Below are positions 1 to 9,650 of a DNA stretch of 25,531 nt, piece by piece. Source of the stretch: an uncultured Eubacteriales bacterium (GTDB lineage: Bacteria; Bacillota; Clostridia; Oscillospirales; Acutalibacteraceae); contig CAQBRY010000001.1 of the NCBI GenBank assembly GCA_948762645.1, positions 5,762-31,292 on the forward strand, written 5' to 3'. Numbering within the stretch: the stretch's first letter is position 1; each line of letters opens with the position of its first letter. The notes beneath the pieces are model-generated. The model searched no databases and was not told the DNA's origin. It was given only the letters and a program-made list of their open reading frames with translations. A program made the translations under genes and the position numbers.

Positions 1-3000
1 GAACCAAAATCTAAAATAAATATTATTAGTCAGGCTCAGGGACAATATGAAATTCAAAATGTACAGGAAGCAGTTATTGTACACGCAGACGTAGAATTAG
101 ATCAATATACTCTCTCATTCCAGAAAGATATAGACAACAATAATGAACAAAAATTCAAAGTATTACAAGATGACGACCCATCACAGGATATTACTTCCAC
201 AGGTAAAATGCTGAGGTACGGAGAAATATTCACATTTAAAATAGAACTTAATTCCAAATATGATAAGTCTGATATAAATATTTCCCTTAGTAACCCGGAT
301 CAAGGAAGAATATTGGACCTTTCAAGCAATGGTATTTTTAAATATCAAATCCAAATTTACGGCAACAACTTAGTTACAGTCAATAATATTACTTTAAATA
401 ATTATCAGCTAAACTTAAAACAATCTTCTAACGTAATGCAAAGTTTAGAAATCTATGATAGTAATAAAGTAAATATACTAGATACTCAAAATGTTATGAC
501 CATTGTGCACGGAAATACATTTTCTTTTTCCGTAAAATCAAAATACGGATTTGAAATATCCAGTTCAGCTGTATATATCGGCCCCAGTGATGCAGATTTT
601 GACGGTGAAGAAAATAAATTTAATAAATTAACTGCATCCTTAGACGGCGAATATTATATGTATACTACCCCAAAAATAACTGAGGACAGCAAAATCGTAA
701 TGGTCGAGCTAAAAAAGAAAGTATACTCTGTAGGCTTTGAGGGACAATTTGTAATTTTCAAACAAAATGATGAAAATTCGTCTGAAATTACGCAGAACCA
801 GCAAGTAGAACATGGCAGTCCCTTCTCATTTAAGCTTTATCCTGAGGAAGGCTATAATCTAAGCAAAATAAATGTAACAACTAATACCGGATCAAAAATA
901 ACTCTTAATGAATCCAATGATGAATATAATATATATACTATAGATTCTGTAAAAGAAAATTTAGTAGTCATCGTTTCGGGTTCAAGGAGAAACGAATATC
1001 AAATCATTTTCCAGCAAGGTGAAGTAAAATCCGGAAACGAAAGCCTTACAAAAATCCCTCTAAGCGAAATACTATCAATTCATGAAGAAAGCGGTAACAT
1101 ACTAAAAAACGACGGCGAATTGGACAAATTATACGGTATTGCTCTTCATGGATATGATTATAAATTTAAAATTTCTCTAAACGATGAATTTAGTAGAAGC
1201 AAGATATCTCTTCTTACTCAAATTTCCTCTGAGCCTATCCAAAAAACACAAAACGGCTCGGGCTATACCACACAAGGGCCTCAAAATGGAGCTGACGCTA
1301 CATCTTATGATGAAGAAACAGGGTATTGGATATTGTCCGGTAAAAATATTGATGGAAAACAAATTATAATTACCATTAATAATATTGAAGTAAATAAATA
1401 CAAAATAGACTTCAGTGGAGAAGGAATAGACTTTAAAAACGGTAGTAATATAATCTCATCTTGGAACAAAGACACTAATAAACAGGAACTGCCTGATGGA
1501 ACATCTTCTCCGACAATAGAACATACCCTAGATGACATGAGTAATAACTCAAATGCTCACATATATCAAATAGAAATTACCCCACAGGTTGATGACGGTT
1601 ATAGTCTGGATGAAAATTTGAGAGTATATTCAAGTAACGGTACGATTACCAGAGACACCAAAAAACCAGACCAATGGATATATAATATAAGCAGTGTTAC
1701 AAACGATACTACAATATATGTAGAAGGCGTGAAATCAATACTCTATCGAATTGATTTCGTAGATAAAGACAGCAGCTTCCAAAGGTTTAAAGTATACAAC
1801 CAAGACAATAAAAATATAACCTCCGGAGTACGTCTGGCTCACGGTGAAAATTTAAGTTTTAAAATTGCTCTTGATGATGCTTACACTCAATCAATAATTC
1901 AAGTACATTACGATAAAAATAACGACGGTACATTATCGAATGACGAAATTATAAATATAGAAAACGGATTTTATAAATTTAATAATATATCCGAAAATTC
2001 TAAAATCATAGTAAGCAATATCAAAGTAAACACATACACCATAACATTTAATCAAGATTCAAGAATAACTTTTAAAAATGCAAGTGGTAGTACGATTAAT
2101 TCCACTGATAATATAGAAGTAGAACACGGTAGTAAATATTTATTCAATGTTGAATCCAATACGGGGTACAATTTAAGTTCTGCATTTATATCTGCAACAA
2201 ATGCTACGGCAGTAAAAGATGAAAAAAATTCAACCGATACTAAACTTGTAATAACTCTCTCCGACATTGTTGGAACATCAAGTGTAAGTGTAAATGGAAT
2301 TACAATCAATCTTTACTCCGTAAAATTCCAAGATAAAAACAGCAATCCAATAGCCAATGCCATCGTCTACTCATATCCTACGGACAGAGACATTACCTCC
2401 GGAACTCAAACCTACTTTAATAAAGAACTGAAATTTAAAGTCGAGCTTAAAGAAGGATATACTAATTCGCAAATAACTGTTTCAAACTCATTAACCCCTA
2501 ATAATAAAATAGATAAAGATGACCAAGGTTACTATTCCATTACAATAACTCAAGATACTCTTATTAATATAGATGGAATAAAAATAAACCGGTACGATAT
2601 AACTTTATCAGCTGAAGACGATCTTACACAAAATCAGGTAAACTTTTCGAAAGTAGGAGCATCAGAAGCAATTATACCCCTTCCGTATGAAGACGTTACT
2701 ACATTAAAAGAAGTCGTAGAGCACGGAGCTAATTACTCATTTTTAGCTACAGCCAATAAAGGATTTACACTTTCTGATTTAAAAATAAGTGTAAATGGTT
2801 CAGATGTTGAATTTAAAGTGGACACAAAAAACGGTTTGTCTCAAGCAACTATCACCTTAATAGGAGTAACTAAAAATTTAAGTGTGGAAAAAGATCAAAG
2901 CACCGGTCTTTCAAAATACGAAAATCCCGTAAGAATAAGCAACACTAAAAAAGAAAAGTATACCGTAAACTTCTCGGGAGAAGAAATGAACAACGTCACC

Positions 3001-5901
3001 ATCCTCGACAAAGACTCCTTAAAAGACATAACTCGATCAGGAAAGGAAGTCCTCTACGGAGAAAATCTTTCAATAATAGCTAACCCACATACAGGATATG
3101 ATCAATCCATAGTCAATTGGGTATTTACAGGCACAGACAGCGACAGAAACAACGTAGCAATAGAAAAAATCGACAGCAATACTTGGCAAATCAAAAATGT
3201 GGGAAATGACGTAACTGTAACACTTTCGGGCATACATCTAAACACATATAATCTAACATTCGAAGGTCCGGACGTGGAGTTTAGAGACAGAGTGACAAAT
3301 AATGACATCTCATCTCAAAATCCATCAGTAACGCACGGAGGATATTTTACCTTTAAGGTAGTTGCTAAAGAAGGTTTCGACTTGGAAGGCTCTACAATAA
3401 GCACTACAGCCGGAAAACTTACAGAAGAAAATAAATCTATCAAAGAAGCTGTCTATACTCTCTCGGATATAGATTCTTCACCTAAAATTGTAGTAAAAGT
3501 ATTCAAAAGCAATATAGACATCAAGCTTGTAGAAAGTGAAGGAATAGTATATCACGAGCCCGCCGGGGCAACCATACTCACAGGTATACAAACCCGTCCG
3601 TATGGAGACACATTTTCATTCTCCGTTAGTGCAGAGTACGGATATGATTTATCAACACTTGTAGTAAAATTTGGGGATACTGTTTTAACACCAAGCAATA
3701 TAAATGATGAAACAGAATATTATAGATACGAAACACCAGCGGTGAAAGAAGATACAAACATAACTGCATCTATTAATAAGAAAAAATATAAAATAACATT
3801 ACCGACTGCAGATCAATCCGAAGGAATAAAATTCTTTGAAAACAATAAACCCATTAATCACGAAACACTAATAATGATAGAATACGGCGGAAAATTCCAA
3901 TTTACTACGCAGCTTGACGATAAACATAATCAGTCTTCCGTAACAATAAAAGCTAATGATGAAACTATTAACTTTATAAACGGCAGTTACACACTTTCAG
4001 ATATTTCAACAGATATAAATATAACCGTCGAAGGAATAGAAATTAACAGATATAAAGTAAATCTTTCCGAATCTGTGGGGGCACAATATGAAAATGTAAG
4101 CATAGATATGTCAAATATTTCAGGAGTATATATTGTCCCGTACAGCGGAGAAATATCTTTCTCAGTATCTGCCAAAGCCGGATATGAATTATCTCAAATA
4201 GTTGTAGTCTGTAAAGAAGATAATGGTACTGCAGTATCTCTATCTCCTAAAGATAACAAGTATACAATTAAAAATATTACCTCTAATAAAACTATATCTA
4301 TTCAAAACGTAAAAGAGGTTCAATACAAAGTCTCATTCGAACCCACCAGCGGAGTTACCTATAAAAATGATCAGGGGCTCGTAGTGACTGATCCGGTATA
4401 CGTATCTCATGGAAATAATTTTGAATTCCAAGTGTCTATTTCAGACGAGTATGACGACTCTGTACCGGTTGTAAAAACCACGTCGGCAACTATAGGAGCT
4501 CAAAAATTATCGGCCGGAAAGTATATGCTTTCAGACGTAACCGAAGATCTTACCATACAGGTTTTAAACGTGTCCAAGAACAAGTACACAGTCACGCTTA
4601 CCAAAATAACAGGTATAACTTACAAAGATCAAAACGGAAAAACTTTAGACAGTGAGTCCCAAAAGGTAGAATACAATGACGACTTTAAGTTCCAAGTATA
4701 CATTCAGCCCGCATATAATGATTCAGTTATAACCGTTATGCTTGGAAAAGACAATATGGCTACGGAAAACGGTGTATATATAATAAGAGGTATAAAAGAA
4801 GATAAAACCGTTACCGTAACAGGAATAACCGAAAATGAAGAAACCTTGCTTATAAACACAATAACAAAATTAAGCGATAAAGTTGAAAGCAATACAGACG
4901 TAGATGCTATTATACAAGCAACAAAAAGATATAATCAATTATCAGACGCCAAAAAGGCGTTAATCAGTAACTACGATAAACTGCAGTCTCTTCAGCAATT
5001 GTCAGGAGAATACAGTCATGTTACAAATGATATAAAAATCAGCGGAATACCTTGGAATATTAAACTTGTGGCTGTAACACTGTCAACTAATACGGACGCA
5101 TGCAGCAGAATATATGATAAATTAAGTTCAGAATTTATATTGTCGCTTTACGACATATACCTAGTTGACATGCTCACCGGACAAAAATATGAACTTCCCG
5201 CCGGTGAAAAAGTAATCGTTACAATACCAACACCAGATCTAAAATACTTTAAAGATCCTTTAATAGTACATGAAATATCGTCAACTGGAAAAATTGAATA
5301 TTTGATAATGAGTATAAATGGAGACACTTCCTCATTTGAAATGACATCATTTAGTACAGTTGGAGTCGCAGCTAAAAAAAGTCTAAACTCCGGAAGCTCT
5401 TCTTTATTCGATACTATTGGGGATGGAATAAATAATATAAGAGATATGATAACCAATATGGTAAATGGCGGAGGGGCCGGACAAAATTCAAATATGTCAA
5501 ATGGATCAGAATCTGGATCATCTTCGTCATCAGGAAACGGCAACGACTCTTGGGATGACAGCGTACAGTCTAATGGATCCAACTCAATATTTGGAGGAAG
5601 TACAAACGTAACAAGCGGTTCAGGAAGCGGTAGTTCAGGAAGTGGCTTAAACAGTAATAACGGAAGTTCAAATAATAGTAATAATAAAAATAATAATGGA
5701 CTAATAAGCCAATTTATGCAAGATGGTTCAGGAATAATACAAGGTAGTGCAATAAAGCTTATACTAATACTAATACTCGGTATTATAATAGCTATATTAA
5801 CGATAATAGTAATTAAAAGACTATATCCTAAAAATAAAAACTCTAAAAAGCCATCCGGCAAAACCGATACTAAACTACCTCCAGAGAATAAAGATAAATA
5901 A
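1..5901 (+). CDS. Giant repeat-containing surface protein with C-terminal membrane anchor (5' end outside window)
   Basis: The frame is open from base 1, so the gene starts left of the window; at least 1966 residues are visible. Most of it is about 16 tandem modules of roughly 80-120 residues. Each ends in a strand such as EGIEINRYKVNLS and has a central hG-x-x-f-x-F-x-V and a GY-x-x-S element, a pattern typical of beta-rich repeats in clostridial surface proteins. Near nt 4840-5010 there is a helical segment with YNQLSDAKKALISNYDKL, also common in such proteins. A beta domain follows (to about nt 5390), then a Ser/Gly/Asn-rich linker (about 5460-5700). One hydrophobic helix (about 5749-5817) comes before a Lys-rich tail. 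There is no LPXTG sorting signal before the helix, so anchoring is probably by the membrane segment. Role inferred: adhesion or cell-surface contact. The signal peptide cannot be seen. A hairpin follows the stop codon. Confidence 0.85.
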   Translation, partial: EPKSKINIISQAQGQYEIQNVQEAVIVHADVELDQYTLSFQKDIDNNNEQKFKVLQDDDPSQDITSTGKMLRYGEIFTFKIELNSKYDKSDINISLSNPDQGRILDLSSNGIFKYQIQIYGNNLVTVNNITLNNYQLNLKQSSNVMQSLEIYDSNKVNILDTQNVMTIVHGNTFSFSVKSKYGFEISSSAVYIGPSDADFDGEENKFNKLTASLDGEYYMYTTPKITEDSKIVMVELKKKVYSVGFEGQFVIFKQNDENSSEITQNQQVEHGSPFSFKLYPEEGYNLSKINVTTNTGSKITLNESNDEYNIYTIDSVKENLVVIVSGSRRNEYQIIFQQGEVKSGNESLTKIPLSEILSIHEESGNILKNDGELDKLYGIALHGYDYKFKISLNDEFSRSKISLLTQISSEPIQKTQNGSGYTTQGPQNGADATSYDEETGYWILSGKNIDGKQIIITINNIEVNKYKIDFSGEGIDFKNGSNIISSWNKDTNKQELPDGTSSPTIEHTLDDMSNNSNAHIYQIEITPQVDDGYSLDENLRVYSSNGTITRDTKKPDQWIYNISSVTNDTTIYVEGVKSILYRIDFVDKDSSFQRFKVYNQDNKNITSGVRLAHGENLSFKIALDDAYTQSIIQVHYDKNNDGTLSNDEIINIENGFYKFNNISENSKIIVSNIKVNTYTITFNQDSRITFKNASGSTINSTDNIEVEHGSKYLFNVESNTGYNLSSAFISATNATAVKDEKNSTDTKLVITLSDIVGTSSVSVNGITINLYSVKFQDKNSNPIANAIVYSYPTDRDITSGTQTYFNKELKFKVELKEGYTNSQITVSNSLTPNNKIDKDDQGYYSITITQDTLINIDGIKINRYDITLSAEDDLTQNQVNFSKVGASEAIIPLPYEDVTTLKEVVEHGANYSFLATANKGFTLSDLKISVNGSDVEFKVDTKNGLSQATITLIGVTKNLSVEKDQSTGLSKYENPVRISNTKKEKYTVNFSGEEMNNVTILDKDSLKDITRSGKEVLYGENLSIIANPHTGYDQSIVNWVFTGTDSDRNNVAIEKIDSNTWQIKNVGNDVTVTLSGIHLNTYNLTFEGPDVEFRDRVTNNDISSQNPSVTHGGYFTFKVVAKEGFDLEGSTISTTAGKLTEENKSIKEAVYTLSDIDSSPKIVVKVFKSNIDIKLVESEGIVYHEPAGATILTGIQTRPYGDTFSFSVSAEYGYDLSTLVVKFGDTVLTPSNINDETEYYRYETPAVKEDTNITASINKKKYKITLPTADQSEGIKFFENNKPINHETLIMIEYGGKFQFTTQLDDKHNQSSVTIKANDETINFINGSYTLSDISTDINITVEGIEINRYKVNLSESVGAQYENVSIDMSNISGVYIVPYSGEISFSVSAKAGYELSQIVVVCKEDNGTAVSLSPKDNKYTIKNITSNKTISIQNVKEVQYKVSFEPTSGVTYKNDQGLVVTDPVYVSHGNNFEFQVSISDEYDDSVPVVKTTSATIGAQKLSAGKYMLSDVTEDLTIQVLNVSKNKYTVTLTKITGITYKDQNGKTLDSESQKVEYNDDFKFQVYIQPAYNDSVITVMLGKDNMATENGVYIIRGIKEDKTVTVTGITENEETLLINTITKLSDKVESNTDVDAIIQATKRYNQLSDAKKALISNYDKLQSLQQLSGEYSHVTNDIKISGIPWNIKLVAVTLSTNTDACSRIYDKLSSEFILSLYDIYLVDMLTGQKYELPAGEKVIVTIPTPDLKYFKDPLIVHEISSTGKIEYLIMSINGDTSSFEMTSFSTVGVAAKKSLNSGSSSLFDTIGDGINNIRDMITNMVNGGGAGQNSNMSNGSESGSSSSSGNGNDSWDDSVQSNGSNSIFGGSTNVTSGSGSGSSGSGLNSNNGSSNNSNNKNNNGLISQFMQDGSGIIQGSAIKLILILILGIIIAILTIIVIKRLYPKNKNSKKPSGKTDTKLPPENKDK
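94..4850 (+). repeat. About 16 tandem protein repeats within the giant surface protein
   Basis: Module junctions are marked by a recurring strand: VELDQYTLSF (nt about 94), NITLNNYQLNL, NNIEVNKYKIDF, NIKVNTYTITF, NGITINLYSVKF, DGIKINRYDITL, SGIHLNTYNLTF, EGIEINRYKVNL, QNVKEVQYKVSF and LNVSKNKYTVTL, ending at TGITENEETLL (nt about 4825). The repeats are diverged at the DNA level; I see no long identical stretches, so they are old duplications, not recent expansions. Module boundaries are approximate. Confidence 0.75.
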
Positions 5902-5907
5902 AAAATT

Positions 5908-5934
5908 AGGGATATGATATAAAATCATATCCCT
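5908..5934 (+). terminator. Hairpin after the surface-protein gene
   Basis: An 11-bp perfect stem (AGGGATATGAT / ATCATATCCCT) with a 5-nt loop starts 7 nt after the stop codon. The downstream strand is AT-rich (TAAATATTT) but has no clean T run, so termination strength is uncertain. Confidence 0.6.
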
Positions 5935-5964
5935 TAAATATTTCAAAAATATTTTAACATATAA

Positions 5965-5993
5965 TTGATTAAAAATTAATATTGTGTTATAAT
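5965..5993 (+). promoter_or_regulatory. Sigma-A-type promoter for the calpain-like gene
   Basis: TTGATT (5965-5970), 17-nt spacer, TATAAT (5988-5993) with an extended -10 TG one base upstream. It would start transcription near 6000 and leave an untranslated leader of about 100 nt. The leader holds a 9-bp inverted repeat (ATTTAAGAT at 6012-6020, ATCTTAAAT at 6033-6041). Confidence 0.7.
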
Positions 5994-6099
5994 AAGCATA
6001 CATTATAAATAATTTAAGATAATAAATAAAAAATCTTAAATATCAACAGTTATTAATAAATAGGATTATAATATAGTAGATTTTTTTGGGGAGCAAAAT

Positions 6100-7134
6100 A
6101 TGAGAAAAATTTATTCTTGTCTGTTTTTATTATGTACAATGTTATATATATCTATCGCATTTTCTAATCTAAATGCAAGAAAGATAAAAATTGAATATGT
6201 CCCTGACAGTCAAATAAAAATAGACAGCAAAAAACTTAGCCAAGATTTTTCAAAACAATGTATCGACACATTTACTTTCATGGACTGTCGTGAAAAGCCC
6301 TTATATTCAGATAAAATTCCAAAAATTGAAGATGTTAATCAAAATCAATTGGGAGTTTGTTATTTTTTAGCTGCTGTAGTTTCAGTTTTAGCAGTCGACC
6401 CTCAAAAAATAATGGACTGCCTCGAAGATCAAAATGACGGTACGGTAATAGTAAAATTATATGATCCGTATAAGGGAGACCTTCATAAAATAAAAGTTGA
6501 AAAATCCATCCCCAACTTAAACGATTCCTACAGTTTCATATTTAACAATTCCCCTCTGTGGATACATATACTTTTAAAAGGTTTTGTAGCGTCAAAATTA
6601 TACGTTTCATCTCGAAATTATAAAGATGCAGAAGGAGGATTCACCGCTCCAATGTTAAGAATGCTTACGGGAAATGAAGCTAAACTATATAATGGAATAG
6701 ATATAGGAATAATGGGAAGAAAAAAATTGGTTAAAATAATATCGGACGCTATTAAAAATAAAAATTTTGTGGGATGCATGTTTTCTCCCCAAACTGAATT
6801 TGGAAAACAACTAATATCAACATATGATAGTGAAAACACACTGGTAGACCATCATGCCTATTCCATAATAGGTATAAGCCAAAATAACTTTATAACTATC
6901 CGCAATCCTTGGGGAAAAGATAAATTTTCAAAAAATGGTATACATTATATGCACATAGATAAATTTTTTAATTGTTGCAGTGAAATAGAAATCTCAAGTT
7001 CAGAACCCATGAAAAAAAGAGGTACATTTGAAAAAATAATGGAAAGAATAGACTCCTCTTTGCCGGGATTATTACAATTTTTTTTAAAAATAATATGGGA
7101 ATATTTTAAATCGGTAAATAATGTGCAAAAATAA
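6100..7134 (+). CDS. Secreted calpain-type (family C2) cysteine protease
   Basis: This 344-residue protein starts with a Sec signal peptide (basic MRK, hydrophobic core to about residue 21). It carries the calpain catalytic landmarks in order: Cys87 in NQLGVCYFLAA, a W-x-x-LL-x(5)-K helix (SPLWIHILLKGFVASKLY, about 151-168), GGFTAPMLRMLTG (about 179-191), His252 in HHAYSIIG and Asn269 in RNPWG. The catalytic triad is therefore complete. Only the protease core is present; no calcium-binding EF-hand or C2-like domain follows. Calpains are mainly eukaryotic and occur sporadically in bacteria. With a signal peptide this one would act outside the cell, perhaps on host protein; that target is inference. 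The start has GGGGAG 8 nt upstream. It has its own promoter, and yifB follows 22 nt after its stop codon, so the two may be cotranscribed. Confidence 0.85.
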   Translation: MRKIYSCLFLLCTMLYISIAFSNLNARKIKIEYVPDSQIKIDSKKLSQDFSKQCIDTFTFMDCREKPLYSDKIPKIEDVNQNQLGVCYFLAAVVSVLAVDPQKIMDCLEDQNDGTVIVKLYDPYKGDLHKIKVEKSIPNLNDSYSFIFNNSPLWIHILLKGFVASKLYVSSRNYKDAEGGFTAPMLRMLTGNEAKLYNGIDIGIMGRKKLVKIISDAIKNKNFVGCMFSPQTEFGKQLISTYDSENTLVDHHAYSIIGISQNNFITIRNPWGKDKFSKNGIHYMHIDKFFNCCSEIEISSSEPMKKRGTFEKIMERIDSSLPGLLQFFLKIIWEYFKSVNNVQK

Positions 7135-7156
7135 TCTATAAGGGAAAATTGATAAT

Positions 7157-8695
7157 ATGGTAGAAAAATTAAATAGTATGGGAATAATCGGTATAGATCC
7201 TTATTTAGTAAAAGTTGAGGTTGATATTTCCACAGGGATGCCCTATTTTGATATAGTAGGACTGCCAGATACTTCAGTAAAAGAATCGAAAGATAGAGTA
7301 AGAGCCGCGCTAAAAAACTGCGGTTTCGATTTCCCTATAGCCAGAATTATAGTAAATTTAGCCCCAGCAGATATTAAAAAATCCGGAGCAATTTACGATT
7401 TTCCAATATTAGTAGCTATACTTAAATGCACTAAACAAATAAATACTTATTTAGATGATTCTATAATAATTGGAGAATTATCTTTATCCGGGGATTTAAA
7501 TCCAATAAACGGTATTCTCCCAATGATTATAAAAGCAAAAGAACTTGGATTTAAAAAAATTTTTTTACCAAAAGATAACGCCCCCGAAGGCGCTATTATA
7601 AACGGCGTATCCATATACCCTGTAAGTAAAATAACTGAGTTTATAAACCATGTAAATGGAAAATGTGAAATCCCTATTCAGCATCAAACGAAAATCATTA
7701 AACCATCAAATCAAAACCATATGGATTTAAAAGACGTAAAAGGTCAGCTAGACGCAAAAAGGGCATTAGAAATTGCAGCAGCAGGTGGACATAACATACT
7801 ATTAGTAGGGCCACCGGGATCCGGAAAAAGTATGCTTGCAAAACGTATTCCAACAATACTTCCAGAAATGACATTTGATGAAATCATAGAAACAACAAAA
7901 ATATATTCTATTATGGGAACAATTTCAAAAGAGGATCCTCTAATAACTCAAAGGCCCTTCAGATCCCCCCATCATACAATATCGCCATCCGGAATATCAG
8001 GAGGAGGAAGTATACCTAAACCAGGAGAATTATCTATGGCACATAACGGCGTACTTTTTCTGGATGAATTGCCTGAGTTCCCCAAAAATACTTTGGAAGC
8101 GCTTAGACAACCTATCGAAGATTGTCAAGTTACAATATCTCGCGTTAAGGGAACCCTTACATATCCATGCACAGTGATGCTGGTAGTAGCTATGAATCCT
8201 TGTCCGTGCGGATATTTTGGGCATCCTACTAAGATTTGTACTTGCTCTGAACATACTATATCTAAATATTTATCGAAAATCTCCGGTCCCTTACTTGACA
8301 GGATTGACATACATATTGAAGTCCCACCGGTAGACTTTGAAAGTATATGCTCCGTAAACACCTCAGAGGAAACTTCCGAATCTGTTAGAAAAAGGGTAAA
8401 TAAAGCAAGAGAAATTCAAAACATCAGATATAAGGACCTTAAAATTAACTTTAACTCCAAGGCCCCTTTAAACGTAATAGAAAAGTTTTCCAATCTTACC
8501 GATAGCGCAAAAAATATATTAAAAAGAGCCTTTGAAACTCTTAATTTATCAGCAAGAGCATACGATAAAATACTCAAAATATCAAGAACCATTGCAGATA
8601 TAGAATTAAGCGAAACAGTACAGGTTTCTCACGTATCAGAAGCTATACAATACAGAAGCCTAGACAGAAAATATTGGTTTAGAAATAACATATAG
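7157..8695 (+). CDS. yifB: YifB/ComM-family Mg-chelatase-like AAA+ ATPase
   Basis: The 512 residues match the usual full length of the family. In order there are an N-terminal ChlI-like (Lon-type fold) domain beginning with GIDPYLVKVEVDISTGMP, a Walker A motif GPPGSGKS (about residues 218-225), a Walker B motif in GVLFLDELPEF, the family-typical NPCPCGYFGH segment, and the C-terminal Mg-chelatase domain (LSARAYDKILKISRTIADIE). In Gram-negative bacteria the homologue ComM is a hexameric helicase promoting branch migration during natural transformation; the clostridial form is less studied. It sits 22 nt downstream of the protease gene with AGGGAA before the ATG. In many Firmicutes this gene is followed by dprA; here it is followed by convergent orphan genes. 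Confidence 0.93.
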   Translation: MVEKLNSMGIIGIDPYLVKVEVDISTGMPYFDIVGLPDTSVKESKDRVRAALKNCGFDFPIARIIVNLAPADIKKSGAIYDFPILVAILKCTKQINTYLDDSIIIGELSLSGDLNPINGILPMIIKAKELGFKKIFLPKDNAPEGAIINGVSIYPVSKITEFINHVNGKCEIPIQHQTKIIKPSNQNHMDLKDVKGQLDAKRALEIAAAGGHNILLVGPPGSGKSMLAKRIPTILPEMTFDEIIETTKIYSIMGTISKEDPLITQRPFRSPHHTISPSGISGGGSIPKPGELSMAHNGVLFLDELPEFPKNTLEALRQPIEDCQVTISRVKGTLTYPCTVMLVVAMNPCPCGYFGHPTKICTCSEHTISKYLSKISGPLLDRIDIHIEVPPVDFESICSVNTSEETSESVRKRVNKAREIQNIRYKDLKINFNSKAPLNVIEKFSNLTDSAKNILKRAFETLNLSARAYDKILKISRTIADIELSETVQVSHVSEAIQYRSLDRKYWFRNNI

Positions 8696-8732
8696 CTGAA
8701 AGACTAAGTTTTTTATTTTCAAATTATGTATG

Positions 8733-9626
8733 TCAACTATTAATATTTATGTTTATGCAATTTACTATCGCTGTAGTGTTGCTATTGCTAGATGATATAA
8801 TAATTTTGTTAGTTTCTGAGCTTGATGAAAACTTTATGCTTTTTATGTTTTTAAGAATATCGGCAACGTTATATTTTACTTTATCAATTTTACGGCTGAA
8901 CCTACTGATCTTCTTTTGGCTACAATATTTTTCCCCTTCCGAAGCACATATATTAAAAAAAGAATTTATACTATTGGCAGCGCTACCCCAAGAAACCTGA
9001 GAATTTTTAAGAATCTTTTTCATTTCAGCGATATTAGTATCTATACTTTTAAACGCCTTGTCTACAACCTTATCATCTTTAACCACAGTTCCACCAAAAG
9101 CCCCGCCCGATAAAGCGGCAGATACGCTAGCCAAAGCAATACCGATCGGAACACCGACACCAGTACAGCAAAGAGCCACACCAATGCCACCGACAGCCCA
9201 AGACAAGCTCTGCACTACACTTAGTTTTGTTTCTAATGCACGGAGCTTTGCCACACCATCACGACCAGACGCCGCCACCTGTTCTAAATCTATGGAGTCA
9301 ATATTGGATTTAAGGCGGGCAATCACCGATTCAAGATCCTCTTTGTTTGAGGAGTCTTTCAGTTGACTGTTCATAAACTTACATTTTATATAAGCAGCAT
9401 GTACAGTTTTAGCCAAAACTGAAAAATAACTAGACTCATCAGTTTGCGCACTGCTATTAAGTAACCTAATAGCTCCTCCTTTTCCGAACATAACTTTTAA
9501 AAATGTTCCTAAATCTCCCTTATAATTTTTACTTATTTTATAATAATTTAAAAGTTTTTCAGCTTTGTTTGCATTTGTAAGAAATTTTTTATCATCTAAA
9601 ACTTTATTTGTTTGATTGGTCCCCAT
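8733..9626 (-). CDS. Orphan helical protein with a glycine-rich hydrophobic hairpin; paralogue of the next gene
   Basis: This 297-residue protein has no signal peptide and I recognise no known family. The N-terminal part (TNANKAEKLLNYYK, LKVMFGKGGAIRLL) and C-terminal part (FFNICASEGEKYCSQKK) are shared with the protein at 9772-10599. The middle differs: residues about 142-182 form a long Gly/Ala-rich hydrophobic stretch (for example TGVGVPIGIALASVSAALSG), able to form a membrane hairpin, flanked by charged helices. Such an architecture is seen in pore-forming helical toxins and in proteins that insert into host membranes; both are only analogies. The start ATG has AGGTG upstream and gives MGTN, matching MGSN of the paralogue. 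The gene converges with yifB. Confidence 0.75.
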   Translation of the reverse strand: MGTNQTNKVLDDKKFLTNANKAEKLLNYYKISKNYKGDLGTFLKVMFGKGGAIRLLNSSAQTDESSYFSVLAKTVHAAYIKCKFMNSQLKDSSNKEDLESVIARLKSNIDSIDLEQVAASGRDGVAKLRALETKLSVVQSLSWAVGGIGVALCCTGVGVPIGIALASVSAALSGGAFGGTVVKDDKVVDKAFKSIDTNIAEMKKILKNSQVSWGSAANSINSFFNICASEGEKYCSQKKISRFSRKIDKVKYNVADILKNIKSIKFSSSSETNKIIISSSNSNTTAIVNCINININS

Positions 9627-9650
9627 AATAACACCTACTTTTTAAAAAAA

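Noticed and set aside
5148..5861. Long open frame on the minus strand opposite the Ser/Gly linker and anchor of the surface protein
   Set aside because: It mirrors a low-complexity coding region, has Pro/Leu runs as expected from reversed Gly/Ser/Asn codons, and no ribosome site or family match.
5740..5901. Possible LPXTG-type sortase signal in the surface protein
   Set aside because: The only similar string (KLPPEN) lies after the membrane helix, at the extreme C-terminus, the wrong order for sortase anchoring.
1..5901. CRISPR-like or recent DNA tandem repeats in the giant gene
   Set aside because: The periodicity is only at the protein level; no identical DNA repeats or spacers are visible.
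9058..9366. 102-codon plus-strand frame opposite the 8733-9626 gene
   Set aside because: Shadow of the Gly/Ala-rich hydrophobic part of the minus-strand gene; that gene has a paralogue and a ribosome site, this frame has neither.
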